A DNA stretch of 64,000 nucleotides from Blastomonas sp. SL216 (GTDB lineage: Bacteria > Pseudomonadota > Alphaproteobacteria > Sphingomonadales > Sphingomonadaceae): NCBI GenBank assembly GCA_026625625.1, contig CP113055.1, forward strand, positions 3,579,001 to 3,643,000, in the 5' to 3' direction. Every line of letters starts with the position of its first letter. Position 1 is the first letter of the stretch. Under the pieces are notes generated by a model. That model did not search any database, was not told the DNA's origin, and saw only the letters and a program-made list of their open reading frames with translations. The position numbers and the translations under genes are program-made. Of this stretch, positions 11,015 to 19,348 are shown in pieces.

Positions 11015-12412
11015 ATGCCAAGGGGTTATCGATCATGGGGAGCGGTTCTGCTGTCCGCCAGCGCGCTGGTCGCGCCGCAGATGGCGCAGGCGCAGACGGC
11101 GCGCGAAGCGGCGCTGGAAGAGCGGCTGGCCAGGCTGGAAACCGAAATGCAGGCGCTGCGCTCCGAGTTGAGCGCCGCCCGCAACGCGCAGGCAGAGACC
11201 GCCGCAGCGGCGACCGAGGCTGCCAGCCGCAGCGAGGAAGCGGTGACCCGGCTGGCCGCGCTCGAGGCCAAGCCGAGCGCGCCTGCCGAGGGCTTCCGCG
11301 TCGGCGGCACCACCTTCAAGCTGGGCGGCTTCGTCAAGGCCGTGGCGAGCGCGACGCGCTATGACGATGGCATGCTGGCTGGCGGATCGCTGGGCAAGGA
11401 ATTCTACCTGCCGCAGCAGATCCCGGTCGGCGGCACATCGACCCGGGACTTCATGGCCAATGCGCGCCAGACGCGGCTGTTCTTCACCAGCTCGACCCCG
11501 GTGGCGGGCAAGGAACTGAAAAGCCATATCGAGTTCGACTTCGCGCTGGCGACGGCGCCGCCGGGCGCGCAGCGTGCGACCAATGCCTATACGCCAACGC
11601 TGCGCCGCGCCTTCCTCACCTACGACAAGTTCCTGATCGGTCAGGAATGGACCACCTTCCAGAACCCGGCGCTGCTGCCCGAGAGCACCGATTTCGTCGG
11701 GCCGCTGGAAGGCACGGTGTTCGTGCGGCAGATGATCGTCCAGTACCGCCAGCCGCTCAGCCCGGAGCTGGAACTGCATCTGGCGCTGGAAAATCCGCAG
11801 ACAGAGACGGTCAACACCACCAATGCCGCGCTGGCCGATAACGACCAGGACCGCGTGCCCGATCTGGTTGCCAAGCTGGTCTACAAGCAGCCCAATCTGG
11901 ACCTGCATGTCGCAGGACTGGTCCGCCAGCTTTCGGTGCATGATGGCGGCAGCAAAGATGACATGGTCGCCTGGGGCATTTCGGCAGGCGGCAAGTTTGC
12001 CTTCGGGCCGGACAAGCGCCACGATGTCCGCTTCAGCGCGACCTATGGCGATGGTATCGGTCGCTATCTCGGCCTCGGCTATGCGCCCGACGCGCTGTAC
12101 GACCGCAATGTGCTGGGCAACCGGCTGATCAATGTCGGCAATTTCGCGGGCTTTGCCTCGCTCAAGCTTGGCTGGACGGGCAATCTGCGCTCGACCCTGG
12201 CGGTCGGCTACAGCCATGCCGACTATCCCGGCGGCATCACCGTGCCGGGGCTCGCCAATGTTTCCGCGTACAGCGCGGCGCTCAATCTCTTCTGGTCCCC
12301 GGTCAAGAATCTCGACATCGGCGTCGAAGTGCGTCACGCCGAGCGTGAAGTGGCCAATGGTCTGAAGGGGCAGATGGACCGCCTGGAGATGGCGGCAAAA
12401 TACACCTTCTGA
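11015..12412 (+). CDS. DcaP-like trimeric outer-membrane porin
   Basis: A 465-residue outer-membrane channel. A signal peptide (residues 1-26, ending APQMAQA) precedes a predicted periplasmic coiled coil, about residues 30-85, rich in Ala/Glu heptads (EERLARLETEMQALRSEL). The beta-barrel begins at FKLGGFVKAVASATRYDD, characteristic of DcaP-type porins for dicarboxylates and similar acids. It ends in MAAKYTF, with the terminal Phe typical of barrels. ATG at 11015 is chosen because GAGGAGAG precedes it and it starts the signal peptide. The gene is followed 26 bp later by an inner-membrane permease and diverges from acs, so the pair probably imports organic acids. Substrate is not proven. Confidence 0.85.
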   Translation: MPRGYRSWGAVLLSASALVAPQMAQAQTAREAALEERLARLETEMQALRSELSAARNAQAETAAAATEAASRSEEAVTRLAALEAKPSAPAEGFRVGGTTFKLGGFVKAVASATRYDDGMLAGGSLGKEFYLPQQIPVGGTSTRDFMANARQTRLFFTSSTPVAGKELKSHIEFDFALATAPPGAQRATNAYTPTLRRAFLTYDKFLIGQEWTTFQNPALLPESTDFVGPLEGTVFVRQMIVQYRQPLSPELELHLALENPQTETVNTTNAALADNDQDRVPDLVAKLVYKQPNLDLHVAGLVRQLSVHDGGSKDDMVAWGISAGGKFAFGPDKRHDVRFSATYGDGIGRYLGLGYAPDALYDRNVLGNRLINVGNFAGFASLKLGWTGNLRSTLAVGYSHADYPGGITVPGLANVSAYSAALNLFWSPVKNLDIGVEVRHAEREVANGLKGQMDRLEMAAKYTF

Positions 12413-12438
12413 AGATACAAGCACAAGGAGTGGGTATT

Positions 12439-14109
12439 ATGGCTACGGTATATGAGGATGCTTTACCCAAGCATCACCAGGCTACCCAGGGGGAGAAGCT
12501 GGTCATCGCCGCTTCCTCGCTGGGCACGGTGTTCGAATGGTATGATTTCTACCTATACGGCCTGCTGGCGACGTACATATCCGCCCAGTTCTTTTCGGGC
12601 GTGAACGAGACTACCGGCTTCATCTTCGCGCTGGCCGCCTTTGCCGCCGGTTTTGCCGTCCGCCCCTTCGGCGCATTGGTCTTCGGGCGCATTGGCGATC
12701 TGGTCGGGCGCAAGAACACCTTTCTTGTGACCATGGGCATCATGGGGCTTTCGACCTTCGCGGTCGGCCTGTTGCCCAGCTATGCCTCGATCGGCGTTGC
12801 CGCGCCGATCATCCTCATCCTGATGCGGCTGGCCCAGGGCCTGGCGCTGGGGGGCGAATATGGGGGCGCTGCCACCTATGTCGCCGAGCATGCGCCCGAA
12901 GGAAAGCGCGGGCTCTATACCAGCTGGATCCAGACCACGGCCACCTTCGGCCTGTTCGCGGCGCTGCTGGTGGTCATCGGCTTCCGCTTCGCGCTGGGGG
13001 AAGAAGCCTTTGCCGCATGGGGCTGGCGTCTGCCGTTCCTGATCTCGATCGTGCTGCTCGCGGTGTCAATGTGGATCCGGCTGCAGCTCAACGAAAGCCC
13101 GGTCTTCCAGAAGATGAAGGACGAGGGCACCACCTCCAAGGCGCCGCTGACCGAAGCGTTCGGCCAATGGGGCAACCTGCGCTGGGTGCTGGTCGCGCTG
13201 ATGGGCGCGGTCGCGGGCCAGGCGGTGGTCTGGTATGCGGGGCAATTCTATGCGCTGTTCTTCCTGGAAAAGACCCTGAAGGTCGATGGCGCGACCGCCA
13301 ATATCCTGATCGCGGTTGCGCTTGCCCTTGCCACGCCGTTCTTCGTCTTCTTCGGCTGGCTGTCGGACAAGATCGGCCGCAAGCCGATCATCCTGGGCGG
13401 ATGTGCGCTGGCGGCGGTACTTTATTTCCCGCTGTTCGGCGCGCTGACCCAGGCCGCCAATCCGGTGCTGGCCCAGGCCCAGGCCTCGGCTCCGGTCACG
13501 ATCAGCGCGCACCAGAATGAATGCTCGTTCCAGTTCGATCCGGTCGGCAAGAACACATTCGATTCCACCAGCTGCGACATCGCCAAGACCTATCTTGCCA
13601 AGGCGGGCGTCAGCTACAGCAATGCCGAAGCCGCAGCGGGCACGATCGCGACGGTGAAGGTGGGTGACAAGACGTTCACCGCCCCCGATGCCGCCAAGCT
13701 TTCGGGCGACGACAAGAAGGCCGCGATCAAGAGCTTCCAGGACGAGCTCAAGGCGGGCCTGATCACGGCGGGCTATCCCGAAAAGGCGGATACGGCGAAG
13801 ATCAACAAGGTGGCCGTGATCGCGATCCTCTGGGCGCTGGCGATGCTGGTGACCATGGTCTACGGCCCGATTGCCGCGATGCTGGTGGAACTCTTCCCCA
13901 GCCGCATCCGCTACACCTCGATGTCACTGCCCTATCATATCGGCAATGGCTGGTTCGGCGGCTTCCTGCCGACCACGGCCTTCGCGATGGTCGCAGCCAC
14001 CGGCAACATCTATTACGGCCTGTGGTACCCGGTCGTGGTGGCAGCCGCCACGGTGGTGATCGGCCTGATCTTCCTGCCGGAAACCTTCCGCCGCAACATC
14101 GACGATTAA
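12439..14109 (+). CDS. MHS-family MFS permease with a ~110-residue insert
   Basis: A 556-residue inner-membrane transporter of the metabolite:H+ symporter family (ProP/ShiA/KgtP type). The N-terminal half shows LGTVFEWYDFYLYG and the loop motif GRIGDLVGRKNTF; the C-terminal half has GWLSDKIGRKP. Normal members have about 430 residues. Here a hydrophilic segment, residues about 350-455 (from SAPVTISAHQNECSFQF to KADTAKINK), is inserted before the last membrane segments; it includes two Cys and many Lys/Ala. AAGGAG eight bases ahead supports ATG 12439. It lies 26 bp after the porin gene and is followed by a clear hairpin terminator. Acetate, succinate or similar acids are plausible cargo from context with acs. 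Confidence 0.85.
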   Translation: MATVYEDALPKHHQATQGEKLVIAASSLGTVFEWYDFYLYGLLATYISAQFFSGVNETTGFIFALAAFAAGFAVRPFGALVFGRIGDLVGRKNTFLVTMGIMGLSTFAVGLLPSYASIGVAAPIILILMRLAQGLALGGEYGGAATYVAEHAPEGKRGLYTSWIQTTATFGLFAALLVVIGFRFALGEEAFAAWGWRLPFLISIVLLAVSMWIRLQLNESPVFQKMKDEGTTSKAPLTEAFGQWGNLRWVLVALMGAVAGQAVVWYAGQFYALFFLEKTLKVDGATANILIAVALALATPFFVFFGWLSDKIGRKPIILGGCALAAVLYFPLFGALTQAANPVLAQAQASAPVTISAHQNECSFQFDPVGKNTFDSTSCDIAKTYLAKAGVSYSNAEAAAGTIATVKVGDKTFTAPDAAKLSGDDKKAAIKSFQDELKAGLITAGYPEKADTAKINKVAVIAILWALAMLVTMVYGPIAAMLVELFPSRIRYTSMSLPYHIGNGWFGGFLPTTAFAMVAATGNIYYGLWYPVVVAAATVVIGLIFLPETFRRNIDD

Positions 14110-14140
14110 CAGAGCCCAACGAGGTCGCATCACCCTCATG

Positions 14141-14176
14141 CCAGCGTGTCGGTCCAGCCGGCACGCTGGTTTTTTG
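14141..14176 (+). terminator. rho-independent terminator after the MHS permease
   Basis: The arms CCAGCGTG (14141-14148) and CACGCTGG (14162-14169) form a perfect 8-bp stem around a 13-base loop, and seven T residues follow (14170-14176). It lies 32 bp after the permease stop and ahead of the convergent MarR gene. Confidence 0.85.
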
Positions 14177-14206
14177 TTGCCCCGCTGCGGAGCGACCTCA
14201 GCCTGT

Positions 14207-14650
14207 TCAGCCGAGCGTGCGGATCTGGCGCAGCGCGGCCAGCAGCCTGCTGACATCCGCATCGCCGAACAGCGCCTGAAAGCGCTGCTCGTGCCGGTCG
14301 ATGGCGCTGTGCGCCTCTTTGGCCAAGGCTTCGCCTGCAGGCGACAGGAACAGCGCCTGCGAGCGCCCGTCCACCGGCGCGCGATAAACCAGGTCGCGCT
14401 TGAACAGGCCCGCGATCAGCGGGACCATGTTCGCGCGCTTGATCGCCAGCAGCCGCCCGACATCGCTTTGCGTGCAGCCGGGGGATGATTCGATCACCAG
14501 CAGGATCGATGCCTCGACCGGGCGCAGGCCGGTTTCGCGCAGCGATGCGGACAGATCTGCCATCATCACCGATGATGCCCGCCGAAGCTGATAGCCGAGC
14601 AGTGCATCGAGCGGATCGTGCAGGGTCTGGTTGTGATCATTTTTGGCCAT
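14207..14650 (-). CDS. MarR-family transcriptional regulator of the ferulate operon (FerC-like)
   Basis: A 147-residue winged-helix repressor. The helix-turn-helix is GCTQSDVGRLLAIKRANMVP (about residues 58-78) and the wing is VDGRSQALFLSPAGEALA. The flanking helices form the dimer interface. It is transcribed divergently from the vanillin dehydrogenase gene, with a perfect palindrome in the 76-bp gap. In Sphingobium SYK-6 the MarR protein FerC represses ferBA and is released by hydroxycinnamoyl-CoA. The same gene set here suggests the same job, although ligand and operator are inferred. A weak ribosome site precedes ATG 14650. Confidence 0.88.
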   Translation of the reverse strand: MAKNDHNQTLHDPLDALLGYQLRRASSVMMADLSASLRETGLRPVEASILLVIESSPGCTQSDVGRLLAIKRANMVPLIAGLFKRDLVYRAPVDGRSQALFLSPAGEALAKEAHSAIDRHEQRFQALFGDADVSRLLAALRQIRTLG

Positions 14651-14686
14651 AAGCGGCTTTACCCGGATTGCATCGCCTCGCCAACA

Positions 14687-14705
14687 TTGATATGCGACAT
14701 ATCAA
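14687..14705. promoter_or_regulatory. perfect palindromic operator candidate for the MarR regulator
   Basis: TTGATATGCGACATATCAA has two perfect 8-bp arms around CGA. It lies 37 bp upstream of the MarR start and 21 bp upstream of the dehydrogenase start, so bound protein could block both divergent promoters. Size and symmetry fit MarR operators. Confidence 0.75.
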
Positions 14706-14726
14706 TTAAAGCAGAGGATGACCCGA

Positions 14727-16172
14727 ATGTTCAAGACACCCCTGTCGATCGGCGGAAAAGCTGTCGATCATGGCGCCTGGTTCGAGCGGCTCGACCCGAT
14801 GACCGGTGACATTGCTACCCAGGCTGTGGCCGCCACGCCCGACGATGCCAATGCCGCTGCAGATGCCGCACAGGCCGCCTTGCCGGGCTGGGCCGCGCTG
14901 GGGCCGGGCGCACGCCGCGCCGCGCTGACCCGCGCCGCCGACGCAATGGCCGCACGCGCCGGCGATTTCATCGCCGCAATGCAGGCAGAGACCGGATCGA
15001 CGGCTGCCTGGGCCGGTTTCAACCATATGCTCGCGGTCAGCATCGTGCGCGAAGCCGCGGCGATGACGACACAGATCGGCGGAGAGGTGATCCCGTCGGA
15101 CAAGCCGGGCTGCCTTGCCATGGCGATCCGCGAGCCTGCGGGCGTCGTGCTGGGCATCGCGCCGTGGAATGCACCGATCATCCTGGGCGTGCGCGCGATC
15201 GCCATGCCGCTGGCCTGTGGCAATACCGTGGTGCTCAAGGCGTCTGAACAGTGCCCCGAGACGCATGCCCTCATCGTGCAGTGCTTCATCGAGGCGGGGC
15301 TGGGCGACGGCATCGTCAACCTGATCACCAACGCGCCGCAGGACGCAGGCGAGGTGGTGGGCGCGCTGATCGATCATCCCGCCGTGCGCCGAATCAACTT
15401 CACCGGATCGACCGCTGTCGGCCGGATCATCGCTCGGCGCGCGGCCGATCATCTCAAGCCCTGCCTTCTCGAACTGGGCGGGAAGGCCCCGCTGATCGTG
15501 CTGGAGGATGCCGATCTGGACGAGGCGGTCAAGGCCGCGGCCTTTGGCGCGTTCATGAACCAGGGCCAGATCTGCATGTCGACCGAACGGATCATCGTCG
15601 TCGATGCGGTGGCCGACAGCTTTGTCGCGAAATTCTCCGCCAAGGTCGCGACGCTGGCCGTGGGCGATCCGCGCGAAGGCAAGGCGGCACTGGGCGCGGT
15701 GATCGATCGCAAGACGGTGAACCATGTCGACGAGCTGGTGCACGATGCATTGCAGGCAGGGGCGGTGCTGGCGAGCGGCGGCACCGCAGAGGGCGTGCTG
15801 ATGCCTGCGCATGTCGTCGACCGGGTGACGCCCGCGATGCGGCTGTTCCGTGAAGAAAGCTTCGGCCCGGCGGTGGCGGTGGTGCGCGCGCGCGACGAGG
15901 CTGAGGCGATCGCGCTGGCCAACGATACCGAATATGGTCTGTCCGCCTCGGTCTTCACCCGCGACATCGCGCGCGGGCTCAAGGTCGCACGGCAGATCAA
16001 GTCGGGCATCTGCCATGTCAACGGGCCCACGGTGCATGATGAGGCGCAGATGCCCTTTGGCGGGGTCAAGGCCTCTGGCTATGGCCGCTTCGGCGGCAAG
16101 GCCGGGATCGATGCGTTCACCGAGCTGCGCTGGATCACGGTCGAAACCGAACCCGGCCATTATCCGATCTGA
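14727..16172 (+). CDS. aromatic aldehyde dehydrogenase (vanillin/salicylaldehyde dehydrogenase type)
   Basis: A 481-residue NAD(P)-dependent aldehyde dehydrogenase. The general-base Glu is in LELGGKAPLIVL near residue 250 and the catalytic Cys in NQGQICMSTERI near 284; GIAPWNAPIILG and FTGSTAVG line the cofactor site. The next gene makes vanillin and acetyl-CoA from feruloyl-CoA, so oxidation of vanillin or 4-hydroxybenzaldehyde to the acid is the natural role (LigV/Vdh-like; inference). The start could be ATG 14718 or 14727; CAGAGGA at 14712-14718 is better spaced for 14727. It is the first gene of the operon controlled by the divergent MarR regulator. Confidence 0.88.
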   Translation: MFKTPLSIGGKAVDHGAWFERLDPMTGDIATQAVAATPDDANAAADAAQAALPGWAALGPGARRAALTRAADAMAARAGDFIAAMQAETGSTAAWAGFNHMLAVSIVREAAAMTTQIGGEVIPSDKPGCLAMAIREPAGVVLGIAPWNAPIILGVRAIAMPLACGNTVVLKASEQCPETHALIVQCFIEAGLGDGIVNLITNAPQDAGEVVGALIDHPAVRRINFTGSTAVGRIIARRAADHLKPCLLELGGKAPLIVLEDADLDEAVKAAAFGAFMNQGQICMSTERIIVVDAVADSFVAKFSAKVATLAVGDPREGKAALGAVIDRKTVNHVDELVHDALQAGAVLASGGTAEGVLMPAHVVDRVTPAMRLFREESFGPAVAVVRARDEAEAIALANDTEYGLSASVFTRDIARGLKVARQIKSGICHVNGPTVHDEAQMPFGGVKASGYGRFGGKAGIDAFTELRWITVETEPGHYPI

Positions 16173-16298
16173 TCCGCGACTGGGCCTCCGCATCATGACC
16201 CAGCCGATTATGGCCGCGCGCGGCGCGCTCCGCTGCGACCCAGTTTGGTTCGATTTCCAAGACATTTCCCGACATTTCAGCAGAAAGGGCCTGACCCG

Positions 16299-17135
16299 AT
16301 GACCGAACGTACCGAAGAAGAAACCGTCGCCTATACCGTGGCGAACCGCATTGCGTGGGTGAAGTTCAACCGCCCGGAGAAGCGCAATTGCATGAGCCCC
16401 AAGCTCAACCGTCAGATGGGCCGGGTGCTTGATGAGCTTGAGTATCGCGAAGATGTCGGCGTGGTCGTGCTGACCGGCGAGGGCACGAGCTGGTCGGCTG
16501 GCATGGACCTCAAGGAATATTTCCGCGAGAACGAGGCGCTGGGCCTGGGCGCGACCCGCAAGGCGCAGCGCGAGGCCTATGGCTGGTGGCGGCGTCTGCG
16601 CTGGTACCAGAAGCCGACCATCGCGATGGTCAACGGCTGGTGCTTTGGTGGCGGCTATGGCCCGCTGTTCGGCTGCGATCTCGCCTTCGCGGCGGATGAG
16701 GCGACCTTTGGCCTGTCGGAGATCAACTGGGGCATCCTGCCCGGCGGCGGCGCGTCCAAGGTCGCGGTCGAGCTGATGCCGTTCCGCAAGGCCATGTACC
16801 ACGCGATGATGGGCGAGAATATCGATGGCAGGACCGCCGCCGAATGGGGCCTGGTCAATGAATCGCTGCCGCTCGACCAGCTCCAGGCGCGGGTCGAAGA
16901 GGTGGCTAACGTGCTGCTGCAGAAAAATCCCGTGGCGCTCAAGGCAACCAAGGATGCGATCCGCCGCGTGCGCGAGATGAGCTATGACAATGCCGAGGAT
17001 TTCCTGATCCGTGCGCAGGAAGCCGCGAACAGCTTTGACAATGATGGACGCAAGGAAGGCATCAAGCAGTTCATCGATGACAAGACCTACAAGCCGGGCC
17101 TTGGGGCCTATGCAATCAACAAGCAGCCAGCCTGA
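16299..17135 (+). CDS. ferB: feruloyl-CoA (p-hydroxycinnamoyl-CoA) hydratase/lyase
   Basis: A 278-residue crotonase-fold enzyme that hydrates feruloyl-CoA and cleaves it to vanillin and acetyl-CoA. Oxyanion-hole segments are SAGMDLKEYF (near 67) and GWCFGGGYGPLFGCDLAFA (near 120). The catalytic Glu is in LSEINWGILPGGG near residue 143, the position known in the Pseudomonas enzyme. The start at 16299 (MTERTEEE) has AAAGGG 15 bases ahead; the longer frame from 16245 is rejected. It is separated from the aldehyde dehydrogenase by 126 bp, so an internal promoter is possible, and from the synthetase gene by 18 bp. Confidence 0.92.
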   Translation: MTERTEEETVAYTVANRIAWVKFNRPEKRNCMSPKLNRQMGRVLDELEYREDVGVVVLTGEGTSWSAGMDLKEYFRENEALGLGATRKAQREAYGWWRRLRWYQKPTIAMVNGWCFGGGYGPLFGCDLAFAADEATFGLSEINWGILPGGGASKVAVELMPFRKAMYHAMMGENIDGRTAAEWGLVNESLPLDQLQARVEEVANVLLQKNPVALKATKDAIRRVREMSYDNAEDFLIRAQEAANSFDNDGRKEGIKQFIDDKTYKPGLGAYAINKQPA

Positions 17136-17153
17136 TTCCGGAGCACCCTGACC

Positions 17154-19286
17154 ATGACTGATGTGCAAGTCCTTGAAGCCAAGGCCGCCCCGCGCCCGGA
17201 TGTTCGCCGCCTCTTGTCGCCGCGATCGGTGGTGGTAGTGGGCGCGTCGGACAAGCCCGGTGCGCTGGGCGCGACGGTTGTCACCAACCTGGAGCGCAAC
17301 GGCTTTGCCGGGGATATCCACCTCATCAACCCCAAGCGCGCCGAGATCGGCGGCAGGCCGTGCCTCGCCTCGATCGACGACCTGCCGATGGAAGTCGATG
17401 TCGCGGTGCTCGCCATTCCGCGCGCCGGCGTGCTGGATGCGGTGCGTGCGCTGGGGCAGCGTCGCTGCGGTGCGGCGATCATCTTTTCCGCCGGCTTTGC
17501 CGAGGGCGGCGAGCAGGGCTTGGCCGATCAGCATGAGCTGGCGCGGATCGCGGCAGAGGCGGGCATGGTGATCGAGGGGCCCAATTGCCTGGGCCTGGTC
17601 AACTATGCCGACCGCATTCCGCTGACCTTTGTCGAGACGCTGGTGCCCCAGCCGGGATCGGGCAGCGGCATCGGCATCGTTTCGCAATCGGGGGCGATGG
17701 CGGCGGTGCTGGCCACGACCTTCCTGTCGCGCGAGATGAATGTCCGGTTGTCGATCTCCACCGGCAACGAGGCGGGATCGGGCGTCGAGGATTATGTCGA
17801 GCATCTGGTCGGCGATGCCGATACGCAGGTGATTGCGATGATCGTCGAGCAGTTCCGCCAGCCGCAGCGCTTTCTGGCAGCCGCCAGGGCAGCGCGCGCG
17901 GCGGGCAAGCTGATCGTTCTGCTGCACCCGGGCAAGTCGAGTGCGGCGCGCGAAAGTGCCGCCACCCATACCGGCGCAATGGCAGGCGATTACGTGCTGA
18001 TGCGCGCCATGGTGGAGCGCGCCGGAGTCGTCTTTGCCGAGACACTTGAAGAGCTGGGCGATATTGCGGAGATCGCCTCGCGCTGTCCGGCCCTGCCTTC
18101 GGGCGGCCTTGCCGTGCTGGGGGAATCGGGCGCGTTCAAGGCGCTGACGCTCGACCTGTGCGAAGAGCTGGGCATCGACCTGCCGGTGCTCGACGATGCC
18201 GGTGCCCCTGCGGTGCGCGCGGCGATGCCGGATTTTGTCGCGGTCAGCAATCCGCTCGACATCACCGCGCAGGGGCTGGTCGAGCCTGCGATCTACAGCC
18301 GTCTGGTCGAAGCGTTGCAGGCCGATGATCGTTTCGGCTGCATCGTCACCGGCATCATCCAGACCGACGCGACGACGATGGCGATCAAGCTGCCGCCGCT
18401 GCTCGGCGCGGTCGAGGGCGGCGCGAGGGCCAAGCCCCTGATCTACGCCAGCCTGGACGAAGGCACGGCCCCATCGCGCGAGGACCTGAACCGGTTGCGT
18501 GCGGCTGGCGTTCCGGTATTCCCGAGCACCGAACGTGCCTTTCGTGCGATCGCCCGGCTGATGGCGCTTTCCAAGCGGGACCTTGCCGAACGTGCGCCTG
18601 CACCGGTTGCGCTCGATCTGCCGGTGGGCAGGGGGGTCATTCCCGAATATCAGGCCAAGGCCTTTCTGGCCCCTGCAGGCATTGCCTTCCCGCCGGGTGA
18701 CTTTGCCGCCACGCCCGAAGACGCTGTCGCCATCGCCGAGCGTATCGGCTTTCCCGTCGCGATCAAGGCGCAGGCGGCCGCCCTGGGGCACAAGAGCGAT
18801 GCGGGCGGGGTCATCCTGAACCTTGCCGATGAAGCCGCGCTGCTCAGCGCCTGGGACCGGCTCTATGCCAATGTCGCAGCCTATGATGCAACCTTGCACC
18901 TGGACGGTGTGCTGGTCGAGGCGATGGGCAAGCGCGGGGTCGAGCTGATCGTCGGGGCCAAGCGCGATCCGCAATGGGGGCCGGTGGTGCTCGTCGGCTT
19001 TGGCGGCGTGACCGCCGAATTGCTCCAGGATGCGCGCCTTCTGACCCCGGACATGACCGCAGCGACGATCATCGCCGAACTGGGCAAGCTCAAGAGCGCG
19101 CCGCTGCTTCACGGTTATCGCGGCGCACTGCCCTGCGATGTCGCGGCGGTGGCACAGCTCGCGGTGCAGATGATGGATGTGATGGCGGGCACCCCTGCCA
19201 TTGCCGAGGTTGATCTCAACCCCGTCATCGTCTTTCCGCAGGGCGAAGGTGTGGTGGCGCTCGACGCATTGATCTACACGCATTGA
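17154..19286 (+). CDS. ferA: feruloyl-CoA synthetase, ADP-forming acyl-CoA synthetase family
   Basis: A 710-residue NDP-forming acyl-CoA synthetase. Residues 15-460 carry the CoA-binding and succinyl-CoA-ligase-like domains: VVVVGASDKPGALG near the N-terminus, EGPNCLGLVNY, and THTGAMAGD with the phosphorylated His (about 265). The C-terminal ATP-grasp domain follows (about 490-710: FPVAIKAQAAALGHKSDAGG, GVELIVGAKRDPQWGPV, EVDLNPV). Sphingomonads use this family, not the AMP-forming Fcs of pseudomonads, to activate ferulate. Position directly after ferB and before an aromatic acid permease makes ferulate or p-coumarate the likely substrate. The gene is intact. Confidence 0.9.
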   Translation: MTDVQVLEAKAAPRPDVRRLLSPRSVVVVGASDKPGALGATVVTNLERNGFAGDIHLINPKRAEIGGRPCLASIDDLPMEVDVAVLAIPRAGVLDAVRALGQRRCGAAIIFSAGFAEGGEQGLADQHELARIAAEAGMVIEGPNCLGLVNYADRIPLTFVETLVPQPGSGSGIGIVSQSGAMAAVLATTFLSREMNVRLSISTGNEAGSGVEDYVEHLVGDADTQVIAMIVEQFRQPQRFLAAARAARAAGKLIVLLHPGKSSAARESAATHTGAMAGDYVLMRAMVERAGVVFAETLEELGDIAEIASRCPALPSGGLAVLGESGAFKALTLDLCEELGIDLPVLDDAGAPAVRAAMPDFVAVSNPLDITAQGLVEPAIYSRLVEALQADDRFGCIVTGIIQTDATTMAIKLPPLLGAVEGGARAKPLIYASLDEGTAPSREDLNRLRAAGVPVFPSTERAFRAIARLMALSKRDLAERAPAPVALDLPVGRGVIPEYQAKAFLAPAGIAFPPGDFAATPEDAVAIAERIGFPVAIKAQAAALGHKSDAGGVILNLADEAALLSAWDRLYANVAAYDATLHLDGVLVEAMGKRGVELIVGAKRDPQWGPVVLVGFGGVTAELLQDARLLTPDMTAATIIAELGKLKSAPLLHGYRGALPCDVAAVAQLAVQMMDVMAGTPAIAEVDLNPVIVFPQGEGVVALDALIYTH

Positions 19287-19348
19287 TCCGGCTTTCCGGC
19301 AGGGCTGCCGGAAGGACCAGGACCAGGCGGCAACGAGAGGAACCAGGC

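Noticed and set aside
14706-19283. A 1525-codon open frame antisense to the whole ferulate operon
   Set aside because: It lacks any domain, is Arg/His/Gln-rich and mirrors high-GC third-position bias of the real genes on the other strand.
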